Below the pieces are notes generated by a model. The model did not search any database and had not been told where the DNA came from. It saw only the letters and a program-made list of their open reading frames with translations. Made by a program: the position numbers and the translations under genes. This document shows, in pieces, positions 1 to 10,357 of a DNA stretch of 64,000 bases. Numbering within the stretch: position 1 is the stretch's first letter; each line of letters opens with the position of its first letter. Source of the stretch: Alitta virens. Lineage: Eukaryota; Annelida; Polychaeta; Phyllodocida; Nereididae. Where the stretch lies: NCBI GenBank assembly GCA_932294295.1, contig OW028573.1, positions 56,762,829 to 56,826,828 of the forward strand. The letters run 5' to 3'.

Positions 1-970
1 GGGTGTCACGAGCACAGCACGTGCGGATCAACGATCCAGATGCTTATCTCCGCTAGGTAGACTCACTCTGATACAAGTGTTTTCAAAATCAATGACATGG
101 CGTCACAACTTAGTAGAGAGTTGTAACAGTCATCTGTCAGCCGAAATACTCCACTTAGATGGATATCTCAAGGTTGGCAAAAGTTTATGTAGTATCGGAG
201 TGGGCCACCAGTCAGCAAATTGTCGATAGGAGCAGAAAGTAGAAACAAATGCCCCAGCTCGGTGCTGCTCATCTGAGGCTTATCATCTCAACTTTGACGG
301 GTAGCATCAGGCAGGCTGAACACAGAGCAGCTGGTCCCAGAAATTGATGGAACGACAAGGTCCAGGAGGAAATTACAGGCCCTGGTCCACTTCAGTGTCC
401 ACTCCTCTATCGACTGTCAATGTGGACATCTGGCAGGACGGACATCTGACCGCAGTGGCCAGTGGTCATTCACCTGGAAGGACCGAGCACGGCTCCATGC
501 TCAGGACCGTGTTCGGCAAATCATGCATAGCACTTCATAATATAATCACAACCCCGAGCAACCATGACTAAGCCAGCGGATCGAAGAAATCAGAGCTCAT
601 TGAAAAGGCAGAGGGAGCGGGGACTAGCTGGCACAAAAAGGGGGCATACCATTGTCGCTGCCTTTCAGGGCTCGGGTATTTTAAAATGTTATCGATTGTG
701 ATAGATGGCGGGGGTCGAGGGCTGCAATCACGACAACTGCGTTTGTTTATCACACCTTGGCCACAGCCCGGCAATATCGACGGCTGCCGGGCCATCGGAT
801 AGGCATTCTGGACGGAGGAGACTTTTTAAAGCCCATACCAAATTGCCATTCGATATTGCAAGGCAGCTTTGGGGGCTGATTGTGGTTGTGGGGCTGGACC
901 TGCTGGTTCAGCCTCGGGGAATCCTCTCATATTGATTGTAACGGCCCTAGATACCCATGCTATGACACAT

Positions 971-1010
971 GTGGCCAAATGTGGCCCAATGTGGCCCAAC
1001 GTGCCCCATA
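971..1010. repeat. 10-bp tandem repeat, four units
   Basis: Four units of GTGGCCMAAT type run in exact 10-bp register (GTGGCCAAAT, GTGGCCCAAT, GTGGCCCAAC, GTGCCCCATA). Confidence 0.7.
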
Positions 1011-1868
1011 GCCCAGGGTAGCTAAAGTGGCCTAACTAGTCTTAGGCAATTGTGTTGATAAGGCCCTTCGGATAGCCGCCAGAGCTCTTTTACCCCGTCT
1101 CGGGTTAGATCAGCCGGGCCAATTATTTGTCCCCCCCCCCTCGTCCCATGGCTAGCTTGCCCCTGAGCCCGCCGCCATTTCCTGGCCGATTCGTCCGCGT
1201 CCACCAGTCCGGAACACGTCGTAATTTCCACATTAGGGATCGGGGCCGCCAAGTGCTATTGACCAGTGCACTGCAAATATTTCTCTCGCCATGTCTGCGC
1301 TCATTTATCCAGCCAAGCTTCATCTAACGCCAACCAAGCAGTCTGCTCCAATTTATGCCCTTCTGTCGAAATGGTGGGGGGAGGGGGTTGGAGTGATACA
1401 CGTTTCCATTTTAATAATCAATCCTTCCGCCTCGACAAGGACTGAAGAAATTATGGCTTCTAAAGTAAATACATGCATTAGGAGGATCAATAGCAGTCCA
1501 TGACAAGCCATGAAAGCAGATAATATGAGAAATAATGTGAAAAATGACAGTGGTACATTATTGCAAGTATTACTCTTTTTGAAAGAATGGGCATGGTGGG
1601 TAGGGTATTTCTCTTGCAGAGAAACAGAGGCTGGAGGTGTGGCAAACAATTTTGGCAGTGCGTGACATTTGGACATAATAGTAATGGTCTGAGGGTCATA
1701 TGGGCCCTTGACATGTAAAAGGGAAAAGACATGAAGAAGAAAAATGTCCTGGCCACATATAAGAAAGAAGCATAGCGACAAACGGCAGGGCGAGATGGCT
1801 CCTGGCTGCTTAATCCATCTTCAGGCCTTGAGAGCATGGGACAAAAGCTTTGGGGGTTGGCAACCGAT

Positions 1869-1884
1869 GGGGGGGGGGGGGGGG
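1869..1884 (+). repeat. G16 homopolymer
   Basis: Sixteen consecutive G, with another G6 run shortly after. Confidence 0.9.
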
Positions 1885-2023
1885 TGTCTTGGGGGGTGAT
1901 GGGCTGGCTAGCTTTGTAACCCTCATTTGTCTCTCTTGGTCCAGCCTGGCTTATTTTGATGACCTTGTGTGCCAGTAAACCTCCAAGTCAAGCCAGTTTG
2001 ATTCTAATGTCTCAGAGAGACTC

Positions 2024-2086
2024 AGACATGTCTAAGGGCTGTCCAGGCATGTCTCAATGATGTCCAGCCATGTCTGCCGAAGACCC
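2024..2086. repeat. 21-bp tandem repeat, three units, with p53-like half-sites
   Basis: AGACATGTCT (2024), AGGCATGTCT (2045) and AGCCATGTCT (2066) recur at exactly 21 bp, each followed by an 11-bp variable part. The first two units also share GTCC at its end. The first two 10-mers fit RRRCWWGYYY. Confidence 0.6.
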
Positions 2087-2823
2087 TGCTGTCTATTTAT
2101 CTGTCTGCTTGTCTGTCCATCCCTTATCGACTTTCTCATGGATCCTTGGGCCAGCTGGATCCTCCCACTACTCGGTTGCAACCAGGCGGAAATAATTGTT
2201 GGTCAAATAGGCCTTTCTTCATCCTCATTCACAAACATGTGTGTCATGTAGTCCTGCAGCTGAGTCCTGCATTTGGTCTTGCATCCCCTGCAGCTGGATG
2301 AATCCTCTTTATATGCTGCATCACTCTTTTGCTTTACAAGTTGTGTTTAGGCAGGGGCCAAAGAACATAGCGTGCTGTCAATGCTGTTTGTAGTCTTTTA
2401 GCGGAATAAGCCCACCTTGTGTAAATATCCGCCCAGAAAGACCTACTATTTGTGTATCCAGTGCGTCGGGAAGTATATGTATTCATGACATCTCGTATGT
2501 CATCATTTCAGACACACAGGATACATCTGAAGTTTGTGGCAGAGAAATAGTTGCCCGAAAAAATGTCATAACTTAAGCAAATATAGCTTGACTTCTTGAG
2601 CAACTAAGGTGGCAAAGTTACATGTAGAAACTATCTAGACAGCATGCAGTGCACCGTGGTGTCAATATTCTGGTTGGGCAACTCAGAATAGAGCAGTATC
2701 TAACAATGCTACTATAAAAGAAGGCAAGAAAGTCCCTGGCAAGAGGCTTGTGGCGCTGTATGAGGGATCAGCTTCAGTATACAATGAGCCAACATCTTTG
2801 CTTGATCCAGGCGTGATCGGGCC

Positions 2824-2846
2824 TCTGCTGCTGCTGCTGCTGCTGC
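2824..2846. repeat. CTG trinucleotide microsatellite
   Basis: About seven CTG units on the + strand. Confidence 0.85.
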
Positions 2847-4135
2847 AACAGAGAAAGACTGATGAAGCCAGGCGTCTTTTGTGGTTAGGTGCACTTTTTT
2901 TTTATTGAACATGAACCACGATGGATACATGAGAAGTAGGATACGATACAATAGGATACAATAGGATAAAAAGTATATTACAGTGGGATACATGAACTCA
3001 TAAGCCCAAGGGCTGGCCCTCTTGATTCCTCATCTTGCCATGATGAGAAGTTATCGTGCAGGATGGGGATTCTGATGCAGACCAATATCACCCCATGACA
3101 TGGACACCCTGGACATGACCTTGTGGTCTGGGTCAGTCTCCTTGAAACCCCGGCCAACAATGCATGATTACTGGATTGGCCTGCGTGATGGCCACATCTC
3201 GATAAACGAGAACTGTGGGGCAGGACCATTGCTCAGTTATACTTAACATTCATTACAACTGGAGATATGCCGCCAAACCCCTGTCTATAGTTGGTGCTCT
3301 TATAGTAATTTTTGTTCTGTATATCATTATCATCTTCGTTCGCCAGTTTGTCCCAAACTGCAAAAGTGCATGCGTCCCGAGTCGATTTTAATGTTATCAG
3401 AACTGGTGGAATAACAGTTTTTAGTCTGGTATCTCTTGGGAAGCTTCGTGGAAGACAATAGCCCAGGTTGGCGGGGAAATGGTAATCGCCAACCCTGGTA
3501 ATGAAATCATACAAAGCATCAATTAAAACGTGAGTGCTCATTCATAGACTCACATTTTAATGCATGGCCAGCATCCTAATGCAATTTGTATTCACTTTTC
3601 AAAATTCATGTTTGACAACAATTACCAGCTAGCGGAGGCAACAAGAGATTTCAAGCAATACTAATTCGCAGAATGAGGAATGACGAGCGCGCTTGTCTCT
3701 GAATACTATTAAACAATTGTTGCAGAAATTCGGAAACATGTTCCAAAAAGGGAGGGCTAATGGTGCTTGTCAGCCAGCCAATGTGGGCTTGAGAAAAACT
3801 CCTAACAGATTATTATTCCCGGAGATAATTACTATTTGCGCATGCGAGGATGTGGAAGGAAATTTGCCTAAGGTTGGCTGATAGATCTGGCTCAACAAAG
3901 CCAAGATAATAGATAGCTGGCTTTGTGGCCCCTGCTTCTCCAGCAAAATGATGGATGGGCATTTTTTCTGCTTCTCTTGTTTGTCTCTACATCAGAATTC
4001 CAATGAGACAGCTCCCAAAGATTCATATCGGAGGGATAGCGTCGGATTTAGTTGGACTGCTTTTCACTCACAGTGCACTGGGCTCGTTAGATGCCACCCT
4101 CACACACCTGGTGGATGCCTGGCCAACATCCGAAA

Positions 4136-4154
4136 CCCCCCCCCCCCCCCCCCC
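4136..4154 (+). repeat. C19 homopolymer
   Basis: Nineteen consecutive C, the longest single-base G/C run in the window. Confidence 0.9.
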
Positions 4155-4574
4155 AACAGTAGTTTGCATCTTATCCGCCAGGGGGATTGCAGACCATGTG
4201 CTCACCCTGGTGGAAAATTTCCACTATTGACAAAAGCAATTGTCATCCCCGTGCTATCCTTTAAACATACGGTCTCCATGGAAACGGTGTGATAAACAAC
4301 GACTCTAAATACCCAAACTCCCAAATATACATGGTATAAACGTTTTCATCCGTACGTTATATTTCAATTGTTTTGAAATAAAACGGAGTTCACAGACAGT
4401 ATAACTTAATGGTTTGGAAAATTCTGTTTTGCCCTCTCTCATAAATTCTTAGTAAATCCAGCCAGGCATATAATGTCCAAATGCTCCTAACATATGAATG
4501 AACATGGAAACTCAGTACATGATTTTGATAAGTTTGTTTGATTCATGTCGGACTGTGACTGGTGACACCATGTG

Positions 4575-4640
4575 AATTCAGCACCCCCCGTGGCTTAGGG
4601 ATTTCTTAGCCAATGGGAGTCCTGGATTCACCTGAAGTTC
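4575..4640 (+). repeat. Possible degenerate tRNA-like SINE head
   Basis: GTGGCTTAGGG resembles an A box, and CCTGGATTCACC about 30 nt later resembles a B box. The match is weak and no tail or duplication is clear. Confidence 0.2.
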
Positions 4641-4862
4641 TCTGTGGAGTTTAGTCCATGAAATGTGTTGTAAGAATTTAGAGAGTGTTCCCCGTAACTT
4701 TGTTTGTGGTATTTTACACGTAAAGATGACTTTTATTAAGCTTAGCTTCTGAATAGTGCCATTGAAATATCATCAGATTGGCATTGAAACATTGAAACAT
4801 AGCCAATGTATGACACGCGTAATGAATGGCAAAGACATTTTTCTGTTATTCATTGTTTATCC

Positions 4863-4890
4863 ATGGACGTAAAAGCCCTTTTACGTCCAT
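4863..4890. repeat. Perfect 13-bp inverted repeat (hairpin) before gene A CUB exon
   Basis: ATGGACGTAAAAG and its exact reverse complement are separated by 2 nt. Direct repeats CATTGTTTATC flank it at 4852-4862 and 4888-4898. It lies 60 nt before the acceptor at 4950. Confidence 0.7.
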
Positions 4891-4950
4891 TGTTTATCAC
4901 ACCGATGCTTAACATCTTGGTATATCCTAACAAATTTGATTTCTTTGCAG

Positions 4951-5343
4951 TGGGGCCAAGTTCCAGACCCGTGTGTGGCCTCTCTGCCCATATGGTGCTC
5001 AATTCGACCTCTGGTTATTTGGCCAGCGTGGTCACTGAAGAGACGCAAGCAGGCTCCATCCGGTGTCCTTGGGTCATTAAAGGTCAACCGGGTCAAAGGA
5101 TCAACATTACCATGTACGACTTTGCTCTATCTCAGACAAGAACATCTTCGTCACAGTTTATCGAGCCTTGTTCTGCAGTTTATGCCACTGTCAAGGAATC
5201 GGGCATCGTGTCTACTGAGAGGATATGCAACGGATATCTCAGGACTAGACAGGTGTACACATCCTTCACTGATACCGTGGAAGTCCGAGTATTCACGGAA
5301 GAAGAATCTGAGAGCCGGAAATACTTCCTTCTTCACTATAACA
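4951..5343 (+). CDS. Gene A exon: CUB-like domain
   Basis: The acceptor is a pyrimidine-rich tract ending ttctttgcag at 4950 and the donor is gtaagt at 5344. Both ends are phase 1. The 393-nt exon aligns by eye with gene B exon 3: G(Y/F)L(A/S)S.VT, GS(I/L).CPW.I, (R/K)IN(I/L).(M/L)YDF, (Q/K)(V/D)VYTS.T, (Y/N)FLL.Y. Four cysteines match the usual two CUB disulfides. The open frame runs upstream to an ATG at 4806, but the residues before the acceptor show no signal peptide, so an internal exon is the better reading. Confidence 0.88.
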
Positions 5344-8300
5344 GTAAGTACTCGCAGTCCATCCGCTTCACTGTGTTAATTCCTACTTAGCGGTATTTTG
5401 TAAAAAGCTTACGCGACAGGTTAAATAAAGATTTGTCCTGTGGGCTGAATAAAAAGGCGATGCAATTGCACTTATGGAATGTTTTTTTTAACTACAGTTA
5501 AGGCTGTGAAAGGAGTTTTATAATGTCAAATTAGTAATTTTCTCCATCAAGAGCATCATCAATTACCTAATTATGCACAACCAATTGACTATGAATTGGC
5601 GGAAAATTGTTTGCTACCCAACTCTATTGTTTGCTACACAATTCAATAATTCAAACGAGGTGTTACAAACACAAGAAATGTGGTGCAAACAATTCAAAGC
5701 AGAACTTAGTGACTCAGGTGTTGTAAACTTACTGAACCAGTAATCTTCAGCCGTTCTTTTTTATTTCCTTGTACACAGTCGTGCATGTGAGTTTATGATC
5801 ATTTTTCTCAATCTATTTTTATTTTTTTCAGTTGTCGGTTGCGCAGATATGAAACCACCCCCAAACAGCATTATCAATAGGGAAAGGGACAAAATTCGGA
5901 TGCGTTGCAACGGTTCTTCTCAGATAAGTGAATTGACGTGCATCGACTCAAAATGGACGGGGGATAAATTGGTTTGCCCTGCCAGTGTCAATGCTGCATC
6001 TTCTACAGGTAATTTGATTTAATAATTATGTAATCCGCATCTGTACCTTCAGTCTGAGAAAACCACACACATAGAATTATAGCACAAATAGAAAAGCATT
6101 TATAATTTTATTTAACATTAAATTTCGTTGTGTGATATCATTCACCGTTATTTACATGCATGGCCATTGTTTTCCGTGGGTTTTCTTTTTGTTTACAGTG
6201 AATCTTCTTTAATCCAATTTGATGTTTCCAGTTAGTTGTTCAGGTTAAACTTTTAGATGTATAATATAGAAATTATGTTTTGATCCTCATAAATCCGACC
6301 ATTCCATGGGCCTGACATTAACGTGATATACAGTGTATGGAAAATCACGAAAAACAAAAAGTGAAAAACGACTACCATTAAAACATGGCTGAAACTATCA
6401 CATATTCAGACCTTGAATTAACTTTATCCCTCTAATCCATCCGAGTTTTTTTACTGTGCGCCTGCATTCAAAAAATAAAAAAATAGGTTAAACCTCAAGA
6501 ACATGGTTCTATCAACCGCATAGATCTGTTACCAACCATTTGTTCGGATTGGGTTTTTAAATTAAAGAAGGTCACCTGTATTATTAGTGAACAATGACAC
6601 ACAATGTTCTGTTGTTTAATAGTTGTCTAGTTATGTTTTTGTTTACCGTACATTGCGCCATCTCGTGTTTATTGAAACATTACTAAACACCGTCAAAAAC
6701 AAGAAGAAAAGAGACTCGATTTGTCTTTTTAATTTGTTGTGGTTGTGGCAGATTAGTTAATTAAATGAATGACCCTTTGCAGACGCTGGTGTGGGTGAAA
6801 CACTGTGGCAGTTTATTACTGGACGTCATGGTAACTAAATTGTGATTTTGCATGAAGTCTTGAGCGCTGCCCCCAGTTGCTGTAAAATTCACGAGAGGGC
6901 GCTTTGGTCTAGTTGCCTTGGTCTTTGTTTATCGCACTGTCCCCATTGCCTTCCAAAGCTCTTGTAGATGCATGATAAACCACTGCTGTTTATCTTTCTT
7001 TTAAATAGACTACGTAAAGTTAATGTGTATTTTTACGAAATTCGATTTGCATGAAATATTAAAAGATCTTTTTTTTCCACTTTCAGAGTTTTCTATCGTG
7101 ATTATAGCCAGTGTGGCCATTATCATTGCCAGCGCAGTATTAACAGTGGGCTTGCTATGCATCAAGAGGTAACTGCTTACTATCGCTACTATGCACCGTG
7201 TCTATAGTGTATATCATCTACGATAAACGTCTCAATGAAAGGCAGGGGACTTGTAAACTTATCCCGTGGCAATTAAGCAGCGCTGTACTCCATAAACTGA
7301 GGTGGTGTTCTGTTTCTGAGCTGTCTTTTTGATGTGATGGACAGAGTTGCAGAACTTCGTGATTCCGCATCCCTCCGCATCAGATGATGCTGTGAGCCCT
7401 GGCTACAGAGACCTGTTCCAAGTAAATGTGGATATCAAAAATGGAAAAGTCTCATAGCACTTTATTAATTTGCTGATGATACTGTTTTCATATTGGCTGT
7501 AGGCTGTGTATGGGCATTCAGCCATGTTATATACAGAGTAGCAGAAAGTGGATAGTTACCAAAGTCACTGGGTTGTATTCTTCGTTTTCCGATGCTACTG
7601 GTCAGAATCATAGCTCATGTAAACAACTGCCACAGGCAGACGTAATGATGACATGTTCTATGTTACATTTACCTCATGGGTGGGGCTTTTTCTTGCTTCA
7701 ATATAAATACCAATTAAAATTAAAAAGAACAGTTGCCAAATAAGCTTCCCTGGTTGATGACTTCCGGTTTTGCGAATGGAAGTGGAACCCCAACTGATGT
7801 CTTATTGTAATCACTAGGCTAACTAGTTTATAAACCAACATTAGAAACGTTAGAAGTAGCTTGTATGATAATCGTAGTTTATGAAAGGAAAATCCTTCAT
7901 CCAAATGTATACTTTGCCTTAACACAGATGCACTTGATGCAAAATTAATACCTCGGCCTTTGTTGAAAGTTTTGGCCATCCATAATTTATGGATTTTGCA
8001 ATGCATTAATCTCACATACAGCATGTTCATTTGGACCAAGTTGCTCTGTACCTCAACGTCATTAATAACTGTCATAGCGGACACAATGAGCTGGCCCAGG
8101 AGACAACTCAACGTTCAGTTATTTCATGACGCTTCCCACGACGTACCTCGCGACGCTGATTGCAACGTCATGGCGTCCTGTCGTCTGCTGCATGACGTCT
8201 GCTGACGTAATTGACGTTAACTGACTTTTAATATCCAGAGGGAGAACCACTAATGCGGTCCTTGTGACGATAGTGGCTGAAAAATTGAGCATTCCCGTGG

Positions 8301-9767
8301 GAAAAAAATAGAGAGTAGGGGGAGAGAGAAGGGAATAGAGAGAAAGGGGATAGAGAGAAGGGGGATAGAGAGAAGGGGGATAGAGAGAAGGGGCAATAGA
8401 GAAGGACACACGTAGTATAAGGAGTGAATGTGCCACTTAGAACCACATTTTATCAAATTCAGAAAGAACCTGACAGTGCATGCATGTCAAGTGGTTCTAG
8501 GCGCCCCACTCTCCCCACACTTATCCGCGCGTCATTGATGGTATACCATTGCATGCCCCGCCCATACCAACTAGACAGAGGTGTCACGAAAAGCTCTCTT
8601 CATTCGCTCTCAAACGACTTGTTTTTCACGAAACAGGCAGAAAGAGTTGAAGGCGAGCCAGGGGGATAGCAAATTGCCAATCTCATCAGGGGCTACAGAT
8701 TAGCTGCGGGTGATTAGCAGCGCTGACTAGGCGCCCTCGGGAATGCTCGGCTTTCATCGGCAACCTTCGCCTGAGTCCGTTGTTGATTCGGCCCTGGGAA
8801 CAATGCTAATCAGAGCACCTGAAAAGAGGCTCATTGTAGCCCCCCCAAGGGCTCATTGTTTTTATTCAACAATATTCCCGCTGTAAATTGGATCTGAATA
8901 TGATTATAATAATCACAATAAACATAAAAGCTAACGTAAAACTAGAAGCCTGCTTTTTCATAACGCACGTTCTCTACATGTTGTTGAAAGCCCAGTCGCC
9001 AATTTAAACATGAATTTTGATCGTGAGAACATCACGTCCCTGAGAGGATAGCGAGCAAGTAATTATGAAGAGAATTGGATTTTCTCGGTTTATATGGCTC
9101 TATTACTCAGAATATGTGTTCTAAAAGTTGTCTGAGAGTTGCTCTATATGGGGAGGGCTCTGTAAGATGAATCATTGTCTGCAGTTTTTGCATTCTCCCC
9201 GAGGTGTGGTAAATTGTTCTTTGTTGATTTTTTGCCTCATTCCTAATCCCCTTAATTCCCTTATATCTCTATGACGAATGTCTTTGTCTCTAATGAGCTG
9301 CTTGTTGCTGGAGTTTAATCGCTCTTGAAATGTCTCTTTGCAGAAGGCGAGAAAACATGATCCGTCTGGCCCAACGAAAGTATGAAGAGGGAAGCATATA
9401 TTACGCCGAAAGCCGCAAGGGGGACCCACGTGTCATGTCCCATAATGTACAAGGCATGCCGGGAGATCCTTACACAACCAATGAGAATGACTATTTCCGC
9501 ACGTGGCAGTTGCAAAGACATGCTCAAGCCAGAACCCCGATTGATATGGATTACCCTTCCAACACGGTCAGGACCCACGATGACAGTAATAAGTTTGGCT
9601 TCGGCTATGGTCACGTGGACCATATATATGAAAGCCCGAAGTTTGACCGCAGGGATGTCCAGTATTTTGAACTGGACCCTTCAGTCTGCCACCAGGGAGA
9701 CACTATGCCTTGCCCTATACCTGAAAACAGTGCTAGAAATTACCCCCTTCCCGCTCCCCCAAGATAA
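4951..9767 (+). CDS. Gene A (5' partial): CUB/sushi single-pass membrane protein, paralogue of gene B
   Basis: Spliced gene; proposed joins are 4951-5343, 5832-6008, 6783-6830, 7087-7168 and 9344-9767, giving 374 visible residues before TAA (9765-9767). Visible residues 9-131 are a CUB-like domain (C9, C39, C74, C93; CPW and MYDF signatures). Residues 135-180 are sushi/CCP-like (four Cys, W173 between the third and fourth). Residues 208-233 are a hydrophobic membrane segment followed by basic residues. Residues 234-374 form a tyrosine-rich tail with YESPKF at 329-334 and YFELDP at 341-346. The first visible exon starts with a strong acceptor in phase 1, so 5' exons are missing. By comparison with gene B these should encode a signal peptide and a SUEL lectin domain, and they must lie upstream of the window unless lost. 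A cell-surface, type I membrane receptor-like role is inference. The family has no established name that I recognise. Confidence 0.85.
5832..6008 (+). CDS. Gene A exon: sushi/CCP-like domain
   Basis: The acceptor is a T-rich tract ending ttttttcag at 5831 and the donor gtaattt is at 6009. Both ends are phase 1 (177 nt). The peptide runs VGCADMKPPP, then MRCNGS, LTC and a Trp before the last Cys (LVC). This is the C..C..C..W..C layout of a short sushi domain. It occupies the same place as the sushi exon of gene B, between the CUB exon and the membrane exon, and ends in a Ser/Ala/Thr-rich linker. Confidence 0.8.
6783..6830 (+). CDS. Gene A probable 48-nt juxtamembrane exon
   Basis: A good acceptor (ccctttgcag, ending at 6782) and a donor (gtaact at 6831) bracket exactly 48 nt. 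The segment is open and symmetric phase 1, so it can be included or skipped without a frame change. It would encode 16 residues, beginning DAGVGETLWQ and ending ITGRH. In gene B a comparable stalk (GLTGHSTGQSVLEG) is fused to the membrane exon, which supports a stalk-coding exon here. No transcript evidence is available, so it may be alternative or false. Confidence 0.5.
7087..7168 (+). CDS. Gene A exon: transmembrane segment
   Basis: The acceptor is tttcag (ending at 7086) and the donor gtaact is at 7169. The 82-nt exon enters in phase 1 and leaves in phase 2. It encodes EFSIVIIASV then a run of Ile, Ala, Leu, Val and Gly ending LLCIKR, a single hydrophobic helix followed by basic stop-transfer residues. 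The phase-2 exit immediately after the membrane segment is the same as in gene B. Confidence 0.85.
8165..8217. promoter_or_regulatory. Cluster of four TGACGT (CRE-type) half-sites
   Basis: ACGTCA at 8165 and TGACGT at 8193, 8203 (as TGACGTAA) and 8212 lie within 53 bp, in the last intron of gene A. ATF/CREB factors bind such motifs; use here is inference. Confidence 0.35.
8307..8405. repeat. 15-bp purine minisatellite
   Basis: About five to six imperfect units of GGGGATAGAGAGAAG in tandem. Overlapping open frames on the - strand rich in SPFSL-type repeats are produced by this array and are not genes. Confidence 0.85.
9344..9767 (+). CDS. Gene A terminal coding exon: cytoplasmic tail
   Basis: The acceptor is tctctttgcag (ending at 9343). 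The frame is open to TAA at 9765-9767. The tail starts RRRENMIRLA and is rich in Tyr, Asn, Arg and Pro. Shared with gene B are FRTWQ (SRTWQ in B), the H-V-D-H-I-Y-E-S-P-K-F block and VQYFELDP. YESP and YPLP fit the YxxP form recognised by Crk-type SH2 domains when phosphorylated. The C-terminus ends in proline-rich PLPAPPR, which could be an SH3 ligand. Binding roles are inference. Confidence 0.85.
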
Positions 9768-9797
9768 ATACACTTTATATATTCACTGTTACAAAAG

Positions 9798-9803
9798 AAT
9801 AAA
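9798..9803 (+). terminator. Gene A proximal polyadenylation signal candidate
   Basis: AATAAA lies 31 nt after the stop codon, followed closely by a second AATAATAAA-like stretch. If used it would give a very short 3'UTR. No obvious GT-rich element follows, so it is weaker than the distal site. Confidence 0.35.
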
Positions 9804-10351
9804 GGAATAATAAATGATGATATGGCATCATCACATATGAGTGGATATATCATTTGTCTAATGGATCTGCATGATATTGACGTGAAATATGAAGACTATA
9901 TCACTCTACGGAGAAACTGTGATGTCTGGATCTGCAATAGCCTTGGATATGTCCACGAATATTTGTTGTAAAAAGATTTTGGTGGTATGGTATAAGCATT
10001 CGCGAATATGGACCAATTATATCACGAATTATGAATGAATAATATGAATGACTATGGATTACCATGAACAGTTTATTGGGATGGCAGTGTACATGCGTGG
10101 AAGCTTTTTTTTTATTTATTAAGCATGACTTTTGTTATGGATATTATGATTATAACATAATTAACATTATATTAATTTATTTAACTTATACTAAACATTG
10201 ACTGTATGCTATTGCTATTTATTGTTTTCTTGTATAAAGCACTGCTCTAGTATGGCCGAGAGATATTTGTATAAACAAGTGAATTATGTGGATGAGATTG
10301 GCATTGTACATATGAGATATGTATTTTTGTATGACTTGAAAGACTGTTTCA

Positions 10352-10357
10352 AATAAA
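10352..10357 (+). terminator. Gene A distal polyadenylation signal
   Basis: AATAAA is followed within 10-30 nt by a strong GT-rich stretch (ttggtgaatgtgtggttgt), the usual downstream element. This is the most likely 3' end of gene A. Confidence 0.7.

Larger units (their letters stand above)
1..4950 (+). other. Non-coding sequence upstream of gene A's first visible exon (probably intron)
   Basis: No exon of the SUEL type and no signal-peptide exon is seen on the + strand. Contents are listed separately: a 10-bp repeat at 971, G/C runs at 1869 and 4136, a 21-bp repeat at 2024, CTG repeats at 2824, and a hairpin at 4863. The remaining open frames are short and unlike known proteins. Confidence 0.5.
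7169..9343 (+). other. Gene A last intron (2.2 kb)
   Basis: No coding signal. It holds a cluster of TGACGT motifs (8165-8217) and a 15-bp purine-rich minisatellite (about 8307-8405). Confidence 0.7.

Noticed and set aside
4806..4950. In-frame ATG extending the gene A CUB exon upstream
   Set aside because: The added residues lack a signal peptide. A strong acceptor at 4950 and the paralogous structure of gene B favour an internal exon.
8228..8456. Ser/Pro/Leu repeat frames on the - strand
   Set aside because: Caused by the 15-bp purine minisatellite.
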